Part shown: piece by piece, positions 9,877 to 23,399 of the stretch
Layout: each line of letters begins with the position of its first letter
Numbering within the stretch: position 1 is the first letter of the stretch
NCBI GenBank assembly: GCA_964007475.1
Contig: OZ023275.1
Span: 22,942,899 to 23,006,898 of the forward strand
Source: Hybos culiciformis
Taxonomy: Eukaryota; Arthropoda; Insecta; Diptera; Hybotidae
Length of the DNA stretch: 64,000 bases
Direction of reading: 5' to 3'
Notes under the pieces: generated by a model
What the model saw: only the letters and a program-made list of their open reading frames with translations
The model's database searches: none
What the model was told of the DNA's origin: nothing
Program-made: the position numbers and the translations under genes

Positions 9877-11118
9877 CATAAAGGAAGTATAATATAGAGT
9901 AACTATGTCAAACAACTTTTTAAAATATCGTTTTTATTTTTTTTCCTATTATTTCAGACCCCCAAAACATATGTATACAAAAAAGCTTTTCTATTCTCTC
10001 TAATACTCATTAATTTTTTTCAATTTTGAGGATGTTTAGTTTTAAAATTACACAACTTATAAAAATTCGAATGTAGTTGTGCGAAAAATCATAACTATAA
10101 TGAATAAATGAAAAAATATGTGTCTAAATATGTATTGTTGTGATGTGCTAATATCAATTTTTTGCATTTATGATTTTTTTTTTTTTCAAAAACTAGTATC
10201 TTCGTCTTCATAGAAATTTATAATCTTATCATAAGTTAACTAAAAAAATTTTTTGATAACTTTTTTGCTCAAAATGTTTATAAAAAAAAATTTTAACAAA
10301 CAGTATACAATTACATTGCTGTTTGGACGCAACAAAATTATTAAAAAATATGATTTCTGGTTCACCGAAACAGATGAATGTTATGAACATAAATTTAAAT
10401 TTTTGGAGTTTGTTATTAACACTTTTAATAACAAAAGGCTCAAAATTTTTGAAAGGGATATTCTTAAAAAGTGAAAGTATCCTTACAAACCAAAATAAAA
10501 GAACAAAAAAAATCATTATTCCAATAATATAAAATAATGTGAGCATCGTCGATCTCTTGCAAAAATCACGAAACTGCAAAAACATAGTTTTGAGAAAATT
10601 GGTTTTGAATTTTTTTTTTTTTCTTTTTTTGTAGTACGTTTTGGTACTTTCGGGAAAATAGAAATAGTCATTGCGGATAATTTATGAGAGCTTTCGACTT
10701 TGAACATATTCATATTTTAATTTTTTTATGTTTTTTGTACAATATTAGTTCAAAACGGCCAAACTTAATGTTTCGTGCTTTTTGCACGAGACCGACGATA
10801 TGTAAATAAACATGAAATAAAATGAATTTATTTATGCTTTCAAATATAATTTTTTTATTTACATTTATCTAACCCAATTTTTTTTTTCATAGAGAACAAA
10901 TACTAGTAAACATTAAAATACAATTATAATAAAAGAAATATTTTGTTTATTTTTAAAAGCTTTATATAAAAAATATTTTAAAAGCTATAAAGCTCTCTCG
11001 TTATAGCGATATATTCTAAACAAAAATAAAAGCTTGGGGGTCTGATCTAATTTTGTTTAACTTTTTTTATTCGAATTTTTTGTATGGGACTAGTTTCTCT
11101 ATTTATACTTCCTTTATG
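9877..11118. mobile_element. 1.24-kb DNA transposon, CATAAAGG family, 7-bp target duplication
   Basis: Ends are CATAAAGGAAGTAT and its inverse ATACTTCCTTTATG, flanked by GTTATAT at 9870-9876 and 11119-11125. The terminal repeats are imperfect and roughly 100 bp long (CAGACCCCCAA occurs inverted at both inner edges). The interior has only short frames (for example 10253-10474 plus and 10229-10585 minus) that I cannot assign, and a hairpin TCGTGCTTTTTGCACGA. It shares its ends with the shorter fold-back at 62316-62634. Superfamily not identified. Confidence 0.8.
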
Positions 11119-11125
11119 GTTATAT

Positions 11126-14100
11126 GTGCATTGTGCAACTGTATAACTACATTATTCATATATTTATAATAAATTATTATACATATGTGTGATATATTAT
11201 ATTATGAAGTTTATGAAACTATCTGTATTTTTCGTATAATAAATATTCAAAAGTTAAATAAACTGAAATTTTATAGACGTATGAATGAATTTTTAACTAT
11301 GTTTAAACGTTAATTCTACATAAAGTAAAATTAAATAGGATGAAATTTGTAATTAAATCTTCTTCTTATAATTATCTTATAAAGATGTACATAATAATAT
11401 TACTTTATTAAGATGAAAATATTTTCTCATTATAACTTTCCTTATGAATTTTTTTTTTTTTTCGCAAAAGGCAGTGCTCCATAAATTATGTATATACATA
11501 TATATAATAAATCGAAACTACGTTAACGTTATTACAAAAAACTTTTACCTACTCTAAAAAATGTAGATTAAATTATTTTAAATTTTATGAGAAATGTATT
11601 TCAATTTATTGCATATATAATAAAATTTAAAATCGATGATATTTCAATAACAATAAATGTCAAAAAAATAGTAATTCCATAATTTTCATTATAACATTAA
11701 AAACAGAATAAATATCCTACAAATTTACTGAAATAAATTTAAAACGGACAAAAAATTTTGCTCTGTATTTTGTTTTGTATGAGCAGAAATTTTCATTTGT
11801 TTGAAAATTTAACAATTTGTTTTATACACAGATAATAATCTATGTACAATATCCATATTTTTGTTTGTAGAAAAATCATCAGACAAAGAATGAACAAACA
11901 TTTTAGAACAAACTTATTAGACGATTCCACTATCTGTGCTGTGTGATCTTTTTGAGCAAAAATCCAGTTTTTAGCATCAGAAATATTCATATTAGTGCGT
12001 TCATGTACACATATTTTCCTGCCTGTGTTCATATGAAAGAAAGTCTATTTTTAATAATCATAATATAATTAAAACAGAAAGCAGATAACGAAAATTAATA
12101 GTTACGAATTAAATTTAAGATAAAAAACAATATTGATAATTGAAAGTTTTTTTTTATCTCATAATTTTCTTGGACCGTATTAATAAAATTTCGTCCAATA
12201 AAGAATTAGGACAATTAGGCCAATTTGATAGTGATTGAGGATGATTATTTTATGAAAAATTAAGCCTGAGACCTCACTGCAAAAAATTGGTCTTAGTTTT
12301 GCTTTAATTCTAGGCTTAATACAATCTGGACTTAAATGATTCTTTGAAATGTTGAATATAGGCTACGCTCTAGGGTGAGTATGAGCCGGATTTTTAAAAA
12401 TTTGTTTTTTTTTGGCTCCAATTGGCCTTTGAGCATATATTTGCTGTGATTGTGAAACAAATAATAAAAAAAATCAAACTCATAAATAAAGTTTAAATAT
12501 TGAATTTTGAATTACTTTAATTTTTTGAACAATTTTTAATTAATTTCATTATATTCTAAAAATTTGTTAATTTTTCTGATAGACTTAAGTTTCTGCACAG
12601 CAATAAAATTCAAACATAGTTTTGTAAAATTCCACTAAAATAGAAAACAGAAAAATATTTTTAAATTTCGCTTTGATAGTGGCCAATAATTTTCTCTGGT
12701 TAAGATTGTAAAAAAAATCTTACCTTAAATTTATGATTTTAATCATTTTAATGGTGAATACAAAAGTTAAATATTTATAAATAAAATAATTGTTTAATCT
12801 ATTTTTCACCGCGATACAAATCTATCTATCCAGAGCTAAGATGTAATGTTAGTAATGTTCTTTTTTTCCATTAATTTATATAAATTTCTACTTTCATCAA
12901 GTTCATTTTTCACAAACTATTAAACATTATCAAATAATGTTGCCCAAGAAACGTATAGTGCCATAAAATTAACACAAAAAAGAAATGAACAAAATAAAGT
13001 AAAAAAAAATTTAAAAAAAAATCAAAAAAAAAGGTTCAAATTTGTAAATTGTTTTTCCATTTCTTGAGACTATCTTTGGGGCTTCATGAATGTTATCCGC
13101 AGTCTATTGGGTTTTTTTTTTAATGATATAAACATTGATATAAGAAAAATATAAGTCGTAGGAAGTGAAAGGGTCGAATATTTTTTATTATTTTATATTA
13201 AAACTTTATGTATTTTATACTAGGGGTTTAGTTTACTTAAAATTTTTTTTTAATTTTCATAAACGATTAAAGAAGCAATATAATAATATGCTTATTTATG
13301 TATATCGTTCAATTTCCATATAAAACGAGATAATATACATAAAATATTTACATTTTAAATTGTTTACAAACATTGATTTTAATATTAGCTTTTAGAGAAA
13401 AATTTTAATAATATCGAAATTAAGGCCTAGATAAACATATGAAAGTAAAATATTTACATTTGTTCAATATAAGTTGGTGGAAAAAAAAAAAAAACAACTA
13501 AATATTCAATACCATTATTTATATATTAATACATAAAAAAATTTAATTTACAAAAAATTCGTATTATAAAATAATATTTGTTGTTATGTTATTAATATTT
13601 TAAACTTTAAAAACATTTTTTTTTTAATTTAAAAATATTTTTAGCGACTTACAGTAATAAATTTGATCACTCGAACTACGCAAATGCCTTGTTAGGATTG
13701 ATATAATAGTTAAACATATTCAAAAGCAGTTCAATAAGTATGTTCGAAAATTAACGTTTCAACGAATATTTATATGTTTAATTTTCATAGAGAAAATGAG
13801 AACATTTTCCGAATATCCAACAACATCGAAAAAACAACACTTAAAAAAGTTTAGAGCATAATCATTCCTTAACCCGAATAAGGCACAAGAGTTTTCCGTA
13901 ACAGTGGAAAAACATTTCAAAATGATAAAAAAAAAATTCTCAAAAGTTATTATATTATTTTATAGGAATTATTCTGTGCATATTTTTCTATGTTACTCAA
14001 TACTCATAGTTTTATTTTTACAACGCCTTAATTTTCAACTCGTTAGGATTAAGATTGAGGTACACTTAAATTATTCTAGCCAAACGCATTAAATGGATAA

Positions 14101-14645
14101 CTAAATGGAATGACAAGTGGATTGAATATCAATTATGGCCAAAGCGAAAAAAAACTCGAAGTAATGGCCTTCGCTGAAAATATGATTTTCTTTAAATATT
14201 TATTTATTACGAGTATTTTTTATTATTACCATTAAACTACATTATAAAATATTTTGATATAAAATAAATTTTTAAGTCAAAAACTAAGAACTCAAATTAT
14301 AGAAAATTCAAATTTATTAGTTTTAATTTCATTAATATGTATATTTATATATAATTTAAATAATGTACAAATATTGGTTTAAAATAGTATCAGATAAAAA
14401 AAGTGTGGAATAATAAGTATAATTAATAATTATACCATAACTTAAATTGGGAACTATACATAATTACAAAATAATAATACGTTGAAACTCATTAAATTAT
14501 TCTCAAATAGTTAAAGCTGAAATATAGTTTAATAATGTGGGTACTTATATAGTACATATTTTTTAAAATTTTTATATAAAAATAATTACAAAATTGCACA
14601 AAAACCCTGCATCTAAAATTATGTTCAGTAATTTTATTAAAATTT
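11126..14645. other. Gene-free AT-rich stretch
   Basis: No frame, RNA gene or clear transposon seen. Contains only A/T runs and short chance frames. Confidence 0.6.
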
Positions 14646-14733
14646 TTAACAATATTTCTTTATAAAGCTGTCACACTTCGGCTTTAAAATGGGTTTGATG
14701 CAAAGTTCACCTTCGTTGTGGCTGTCTTTTGGC
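14646..14733 (-). other. Possible terminal exon, Cys-containing C-terminus
   Basis: On the minus strand an open stretch reads KPKDSHNEGELCIKP and continues to a TAA at 14646-14648 with two further Cys residues, the last one terminal. It is preceded by a T-rich tract ending in AG. Codon-like composition stands out from the surrounding DNA. Too short to assign to a family. Confidence 0.22.
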
Positions 14734-14739
14734 TTGCTC

Positions 14740-17700
14740 CATTAAACAAAAAATTTTCAAAATAATAATAGTAATTAATGTCGAAAATAAATTTTGGTTG
14801 ACTTTTTGACATGTTTAAACTTTAAACATTTTTTTGTTTTGAACTAATAACATTAGTTTTTCTTTTTTTACCATGTAACTTTTTTTTATTATTGTAAACA
14901 GATATAATTCCATTCCATGTGTGCTTAGAGAGAAGTTTATTTTTTATCAAAATTAATTTCTTTTAAAACACAGGAATAAATAAACAAATAAATATTAAAG
15001 ACATTAAATTTTTGTTTATTCATCTTTATATTTTTTTAAATTTACATCCATTTCATACACATTACTTTTTCTAGGCATATTTAAATATATCCTTAAATCA
15101 TCTCTAAAAGATGAAACAACATATTTTAAGTGGATAAAATAAATTTCAACAAGAATATTTTTATTTATCCTATAGATTAAGAAGGATATAATACGTATAT
15201 TATTAACTTTAATGTTACATAAATTATGCAACATTTTAAAATTTACATGCAGTATCTAGTTTTTAAGTTTTGTATTTAGTCTGCGAATCTTACGTAGATT
15301 GTTATAATATAAGTATTAAGTGTTTTGAATAAAAAATTGTTTGAGATTTTCAGTTATTCTTCTGAATTATTCACGGATCCTAATTTTTTTTATACTATTC
15401 GTACTTGAAATTTTCATTTATTCTGGTTCCGTCATTGATACGGATCTTCTGAATTATTCATCTGAGTCCTAATTTTTTTTACTATTCGTCTTAGGCAAAA
15501 GCTATAACGTATCATGGAGTTAGTGAATCATCAAAACAATATAAATTTAAAAACTTGGAGAATGTTAGAAGAAAAATTAATCACACTGAAATGAAAGTAA
15601 TTTGTCAAATTTTCTCTTAAGATATTGAAAGCAATGTTGAAAGTTACGTGTTGTATTTTCTTATCTTATATGATATATATGGAGTTTTCTTAATATATGT
15701 ATGTTTATATTTTTATATTTGCATATTGATTTTAAGGAATTTATTAAATGTTCTTTACATAGTATTTATTTTCGCATGGATGATTGAAAACAAAAAAGTT
15801 TTAAAAAGATAAAAATTTAATCTTTAATATATTTTTTTATTATTTAAGTTTTATTTTATAAATTTTAAGATTTCTTTCAAAATTTTTATCTTACTTTTAT
15901 TTTTATGTTTATGATAAGACAAAATTTTATTTTTAGAAAATATATATGTAGTTTTACAGGTTTAAATGCTTTTAAACCTATTTATTTGTTTTTTTATTGC
16001 TGGTTTATCACACAAAAAATGTATGTCTTTAAATGTGTTTTAAATGACTGTTAAAGCAATTAAACATGTCCTACGTATGTGATGTCCTGTGGATTATTAA
16101 AATTAAACCTTATTTTTATTTTATGGTATGAACACTAATTTTAAATTGAGGTTAACACTATTTTAAAACATGCTTTAATTATATAGTTTATAAACCATAT
16201 TAGTATAGTTTAGGGAGTTTAGTATAGTTTAGGGAGTTAAGTATGCATATAAAATAAACTTTCGTTTTCTGAACAGAGAGCTAAATAGTAATATTTATTA
16301 TTTAAAATATTGTTTATGTCACGTATAAGAATAAAATTAATTAAAGAATAAAATATTTTCTTTATTTAGAAAACCCATATTCTATAAATTTATGCTTTAT
16401 TCAACACATTAATTCATACTTTTAGCATAAAATTATTATATTTCAATTAGATCTCGATAGACAATAATCAAACGTCTTTTTATATGAGTTAAGCTTTCCT
16501 TTTTTTTTCTTTCCTTGAAACTCGACAATATTTTCAATTTTATACATTTTTGACCCATATTACAAGACAATAGTTCAAAGTTTTGACATAAAATCCTGTT
16601 CATTGTTGTGCTTTTTTCTAGATAGCATAAATCTCTTAACAGAATATCTTTCTTTGTGTGTACATTATTTATAAAAAAAGATAGTTATGCAGGAGAAAAT
16701 TTTATATATAGGATTTGGAACAATAAATTAAAGCAAAACATCTTTTATGAAAAAAAAAAACAATTAAAGAGTTGATCATTATATAAAATCGAGTTATTTT
16801 ATCGTATAAAGATTGAAAATATTTTCACAAAATAAATCATTTTAGAAAATTAGGAGATAACTACCCCAATCATATATTCAGATAGTGAAATACACCGTCA
16901 AAGAAATGATAGAGTGGAAGGAATTATTAAGTAAAATATCTAAATGTTCTTACGTTTATCAAAATTAGATACTTTTTTGTTGATTTCTGTTTATAAATTC
17001 TTTAAACTCAATATTTCTATCTTTAGAACAAAACACTTTAAAAATGTTTTTGAATGATGGAAAAAAAAAATTATGTTAAGATGAAATTTTATTATTTTTT
17101 AACACCTTCTTTGAAGAAAATGTCATTGCATTTATTTATGAAGAGTAACAAAATAAAATGTTCTTAAAAATTGAAAGGATATCTTATGCAAAAGAAAACA
17201 AGGGGTTTTTGTTCAGATAATAATAAAAAGATTTTGCTACAAAAACACGATGAATAATAATAAAGATTCATTTTTAAAGGTGGGTGGTATATGTTCAACA
17301 TAAAATGAATATAATATACGAACAACATAAAATGGATATATATGCTATGCCTTAAAAAATATCCTTTTTTTTAGAATTATCATTATTTTGTACTATTGAA
17401 ATTTATTTTAAAATACTGTCATTTTCTTTTTAAAAAATTAAATATTTGAATATACGGGAAATTATTGGTAACATGAACACCAACACTATACTGAAATGTT
17501 TAAGAAACTATTCTAGAAAACGCACAATTGAAGGCATTTCTTGATTGAGGTGTTAACTTTAACATAACAGCTACGTACACAGAAATATGTATTATTACTT
17601 AATACTGAAATTTTTGAACAAAAACAAAAATATTTTAAGGTGCAAAATTTCTTTCGGCTTTTTATCTTTTGTTATAGCTTATTTGATCAAAATGAGAAGA

Positions 17701-20700
17701 AAGTATTGCTAAATTTGATCTATATAGATTTTCAAAGCAAATTATAGAAAATGCCTACAAACCTTCTAATTATTTAAATTCAGTTCAGTTGAGTAAAGAT
17801 AAAATTTTATTTTGGCATTATGTAAATAATTATTACAATGATTATTATCATTGTAAGGGAACGATAAAAGAAATTACCAAGTTAAAAATAAAATATTAAC
17901 AACAATTTGTTTAGTATAGTTTCCAAAGTAAAACATACTTATTATATTTTTTCAGCCTATATATCCTTATTATAATTTCTTTTGATTTATGTATTATACT
18001 TTATATATACAAAATAAAATTGTTTTCTGTTATAAAAATAGTATATTATGTATAGTTAGCACTATGTTTATTACTTATAATAAAAAAATTATTATGACCA
18101 TGTGTGTTATGTTTAGTGTCAAATATAGACGACATTAATATTAAAGAAATTTGTGCCAAAATTTAATTTTTTTATTATATGAAGTAAAAATAATTTCCAG
18201 TAGGAATTGATAAATGAAAACAGCATCATAAAAACCATATATGAAATTATTAATATTACTAAGTTAACGTCAAAAAGTGGCTATTTTCTTTTATTATTAG
18301 ATAAAAATATTTTTTTGTGTTTTTTGGAAGGCAAACGATTCTAATATTGTTGAAACAGCTGTACACGTAGTATAAATTTAACTGTGCTTTCAACTCCTCA
18401 GGATTAATAATTGAAATAAATAATTAATTCAAAGGTTTTTTTAAATTTATTAAAAAATTAACGAGCTTTATTAGGCTATAATAATTATTGAATGAAAATA
18501 AATTCTGATTAATGCGAGTCAAAAGCAGAAACATATTTTAATATTATAATTCTACTCACGCAACTTTCTTCTGCAACTTAAATAATTGTAAATTGTCAGG
18601 TTCAATAAAAACTTAAAGCAAATCCCTGAAAACTCTTCAAAATTTATTAAAACCAAAATTTGTAAAATAAAATTTAAACTTTATTATTAATGAAATATTA
18701 TAAAAAACTCAACCCTACGCGCCAAAAAAAAAGCACTGAATAATGCTGCAAACTATGTTTAAAAAAAGAATTAACATAATACCCCATTTAATGTTTTTGG
18801 TGCCTGCCAGTTGTCTAATGTGCATATGCATACCTTTGAAATCCATTTAGGGCCACAAAAATTCCTGCAAGTCATCTTAAACTAATAGAATAAAATGTCA
18901 TTGTAATGATGCGATGTTCCTTGTTCAACATTTAAATAAAATTGATAGTTTTAAGGCCGGAATCAAAAAAGTTATGTTACATTGTTATGAAATATTATAA
19001 TATCAATTAGATAACAGCAATTTTTCATCCTCAAATAAATTAATCGAGGGAACCTTGTAACCTTTAGAATCTATAAACTCCCACATAGAATTGAATACTT
19101 TTCTTCATTTTTTGTTTTCAAATTTGTAACAAAACATTTTTTTTAAATATTAATATATAATATAACTAATATTTATTATATTTAATAATTTTATTGAAAT
19201 GTTAATATAAAAATTCATTTTATCACTCTAACAAAATTTTCCAGATAATTACTTTAAATTCTTTAAATATAAATATAAATTATCCGTTAATATGTTAAGT
19301 GTATAAAGTTATTTAGAATTAAAGTTTAATTTTTAAATATAATAGACAGAATTTTTTCAAACAAACTTTTCACTGAACAACCAAATGGAATATTATCATT
19401 AATCTTTTTTATGAGATTTTAAGTATGAAAGATATTATAATATTAACATCATCAGGGACATTTCGAAAAATTTTCACATAATAATTGAAAAAATGTTCCA
19501 ATAAAAATTTATTATACTTACACTTAAAACATAGATGATGACTTATTGACGAACTCTTTTCAATTCCATGTGGCAGGTAATTTAAATTCGAATAAAGTAA
19601 AAGGTCCTTTCAAAGGTACAATGGCGAATTGAAAAATCAATGTCTAAAATTTTATTTATTTTATTTTATTTTAGGTTTCTAAATTTATGAAAGTATTTTA
19701 TTTAATTGAATTCCATCATTTTATTTGACCAAGATTATAAGCTCTTGATAACATTAATTTAAAGAAAACTTGTTTTGCCTCTCCCTTGTGTAACTGGCAA
19801 TGCCAGTACAATTTAAAATAAACCCGTATAAAATTATATAAGATAAATATATTTCTCTAAGATTTTATAAAAATAAATCATTACAAGCAAACTCCCACCA
19901 ATTGGATGTTTCCTTTTTTCGAAAGGAAAAACATTTAAAAAGTTATATCATTTTGGATAGAATATAAATATTTATGATATTATAAAAAATATAAAAAAAT
20001 ACTTAAACACTTCCCTCCCTTTAGTTATAATAAACATTTATCGAAATTTATTAGAATATTATTCTATTTTAAAAATCAAAAATAAACAAAAAAAGAAGAA
20101 AGTGTAAGTATTTTCCATTGAAAGAACAAATTTCTTTTAGACAGAAATAATACGTCGAACAAATTATATTATTTTCGTAAAAGACTTGTTGGGTCAACTA
20201 TCCTGAAGATTCGGACAAAATTACAATTATCACTTAATATTTATACAAGAACGCACTTAAACTAATTAAAAAAACAACAAAACACAATAAAGTGTAAAAT
20301 TTTGAATTTTTATGAATTTTTTAAAACCTGAACAAAAAAAAACCTAAAACTAGTTTTAATTGATTATAAGTTATAACGAAAATTTTTTTCCGAGATATAA
20401 TTCTTTTTTAATTTCAGACTACATTATTTTTCATAAATTCTTTAAGTACCTATATTATGAATAAGAAAAGAAAATTTAATATGAAATACTTTTAGAAAGT
20501 TTATTCAACTTTTGTTAAGTTATTTAGCAGATATTATTTTTCAGATATATATATTACACAAGTAAAAGAAAATTTCTCAAAGTGTACAAAAAATAACAAA
20601 TTATTTTTTTTAAAAATTTTTAATAACACTATTGCATGTATAATAATTTGGATAAAAAAAATAAAGGAAATAATGTGTGTAGGCTTAAGTACTATAAAAT

Positions 20701-20841
20701 ATAGAATCATTTGATCTCTACGGTAGTGATCTATCTACCTTCGAAAAAATATAAAAGATCTTAGTACAATTGAAATAAAATATACCTAACGAAATTTATA
20801 TAATTGTGTACTTGATTGTTCTTATAAAAATTTAATAAAAT
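14740..20841. other. Gene-free AT-rich stretch
   Basis: No gene seen. One small direct duplication (TAGTATAGTTTAGGGAGT, twice at 16201-16237) and a slightly GC-richer segment at 18790-18870 without open frames. Confidence 0.55.
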
Positions 20842-20849
20842 ATTATGTA

Positions 20850-21383
20850 CAGGGCCGGCTCAAGACTAAATAGCGACCTAGGCAAACTTTTTAATGGCGC
20901 CCATAATAAAATAAAAAGTTAATAAACATTTTTTTTAAAAGAAAATAAAAGATAATAACGAAATGAAAGAAAATAGAAAATTTTACAAATTAGAAAAAAT
21001 TTTCCATTGATTTAAATTTGAAAATGTTTCTTTTGAATTTTTGATTCTTTTATATTTATTTCATTAAGATCTCATTTTCAATGGAAATAATAGCAAGACC
21101 ATTGAGTCCATTAAGAAATTCGCATACTATATGCTCAGAAATATTAAATTCCCAACTTTAGCAGACCGTTCTTTTATTTAACTATTAACTATAGTTAGTG
21201 TTATAAAGGTTATGAATATTTCTGATAAAATAATTTACCAGTATCAAATTTAACTCCTAACGAAAATGTAAAAATAAATTTCCAATATTATTTTCACAAT
21301 TTTCGGTATGTTACTTGGAATATTTAAGTAATTTCGGCGGCCCAGGTAAGGGCCTTCGTCGCCTGTAGCATGAGCCGGCCCTG
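20850..21383. mobile_element. 534-bp hAT MITE
   Basis: Terminal inverted repeats CAGGGCCGGCTCAAGA and TCATGAGCCGGCCCTG, flanked by a perfect 8-bp target duplication ATTATGTA (20842-20849 and 21384-21391). CAGGGCCGGC ends plus 8-bp duplications are typical of hAT elements. No transposase frame, so non-autonomous. Confidence 0.95.
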
Positions 21384-21391
21384 ATTATGTA

Positions 21392-22650
21392 TTATCATTA
21401 AGTATTTGGCTGTGATACAGGAGAGAATAAAAAGGAAAAAATATAATTAATAGCAGTTTTATTTTTGTATACTTCACCCTACATGTGTTTATTTAAATAA
21501 ATATTATTAGATTTTATAATGTGCAAAATAGTTAAAGAATTTGAATTTTAAACAATTTAAAAATTAAATATTTAGCAGAACTTTAACTAAGAACATAGTT
21601 AATTTGTAAAAATTATAAATAATTAGAGAAAATTAAGGTAAAAAATAGATATTAGTTATACCAAAAAATAAATTCCATTGCCTCTAAAAGAGGTTGTTAT
21701 AATTAATGATGTTTCAGACTCGTTATTTTTACATGTTAACGAATGTTATATTTGACGCTTATGTACCTTTTTTTAAAGAATATAACTATTATTCATCCCT
21801 TTATATTTACATTTTTGTTTATTGTATTGAAGAAACAATTGGCAATAATTTGTTTAATCTTCTTATTGCCAATTTTTTTCTACTACTATAGTATACAGAT
21901 TAGGAAAAACGGCTTGGACTTATTAGGTCAACATACAGGAAGGAAAGTCGGCCTCTTGGTTTTTATTTTAAAACCAAAAATATCTTAGGATATGAGGAAG
22001 TTTCATTCTATCGCGTTAATCCACTTTGATCTAATTAGTGACTGATGATTGGAAAAAGTAGCCAGACAAACTTCACTTCAAAACAGTTTTGTATTACATA
22101 TATAATATGTAAATTATACATAATATATGTAAACTTCTATTAAACCAAAAAAAAAGTTCAAAACAAGTGTTTTGTTTTTATATTTTTTATAGAGAGTTGC
22201 AAAATAAATTAAAAAATATTTTATTTTCTTATAAAAACAAAAAAAAAAACGTGACATTTGGGAATTTTATTTTCAACAATTTAATTTGTTAACAATAATT
22301 AATAATAATAAATAACAAAAACAAAACTACAAATATAATTTTTTGCTTATTATTTTATGAGAATTTCTGATTTTTTTTCATTCCACAGAAAAAGCTTAGG
22401 TGCTGACGACCGAGTTTAATACCATATAGATTTTTTTTTTACTTTACTATTTTACGTTCAAAATAGAAAATTTTTTCTCTTTGAAAATGTGCTAGTTGAA
22501 GTATGAATTTATTTAATACTAAAAGATAGTTTGACTTTTTTTTTTTTATGTTTAAAAAACATTTTTTTTTTCTTTAAAATAAATTCAGATAATTAATTTT
22601 TTAAAAGAATACATATTATTATTTTGTCAGTCGAGTACAATAATAACTAA
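21392..22650. other. Gene-free AT-rich stretch
   Basis: Short hydrophobic chance frames only (for example 21706-21988). No supported feature. Confidence 0.5.
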
Positions 22651-22651
22651 T

Positions 22652-23357
22652 GTCCCAAATACACAATTTCTAACTGAGGTTAAATTGTAACTTTTGAAAA
22701 TAAAATTGAATATTAAATAACTTCCGAAAATTAGTTGTTAAAAATAAGTTGATTTTAAGTTGGAAACGATCTTACGAAAAATTTGTTATTTTCTAACGTT
22801 TTTTTAATGTTCATTTTCAACTTCCGAAATTCCAGTTGTTGAAAATTGGTTTATTTGAAGTTATAAATAATTTCTTTCAAAAAAGTAAGTTCTCTTCGGG
22901 ATTCGCACCTGCGTCCTTAACAAAAAAATCGCCACACAGAAAATTTCTATACCAAATTTATATTTTCTATTTTATATACTTTTTAAATTTCAATACCGTG
23001 GCTGAGTGGTAGTGTTGGCGGATTGCAATGGTAAAGTTCAAGGTTCGAATCCCAAAGAAGGCATAAGAAATAAAATTTAGAATTTAATAAAATAATTCTA
23101 ATAAATAAAAAAAATATTAAAATTAAAAAAAAAAATTAAATTTTTTTTTTTGATATCTGTGGTAATTTTTTTTTTGGTTTTATTTTAACCTAATCTTAAC
23201 TTAAGTTATAAAAAACGCCGGCAAAACCGGTTAAGATAGCGTTCTGATAACATTATGATAAAGTTATTACAACGAATTCATAACTTTAACGTCAGAATAA
23301 CTTGAGTTATAATACCGTCATATAACCGTCTTCTAACATATTTTGGGTATTTGGGGT
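22652..23357. mobile_element. Possible decayed DNA transposon with tRNA-like centre
   Basis: The segment begins CCCAAATACACA and ends with the near-inverse TGGGTATTTGGG, with AT-rich arms rich in TAAC/GTTA words. No clear target duplication is visible, so the boundaries are tentative. Two tRNA-like stretches in opposite orientation (about 22885-22935 minus, 22984-23063 plus) lie in the centre. Confidence 0.35.
22984..23063 (+). repeat. tRNA-derived sequence (pseudo-tRNA)
   Basis: TGGCTGAGTGGTAG matches the A box and GGTTCGAATCC matches the B box exactly, with about the right spacing. The acceptor, anticodon and outer T stems do not pair. A pol III promoter could remain, as in a SINE head, but it is not a functional tRNA. 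A related inverted GGGATTCGCACC stretch lies at 22899-22910. Confidence 0.5.
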
Positions 23358-23399
23358 ATGTTGTATTCAAAATCTTAAAAAATTGTTATAGAGGATTTT

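Noticed and set aside
10229..10585. 118-codon hydrophobic frame inside the CATAAAGG element
   Set aside because: No motif recognised, overlapped by other frames, and composition typical of chance T-rich translation.
21706..21988. Overlapping 61- and 81-codon frames
   Set aside because: Hydrophobic, low-complexity translation of T-rich sequence; no start context or homologue recognised.
22984..23063. Functional tRNA gene
   Set aside because: A and B boxes match but the acceptor, anticodon and T stems do not pair.
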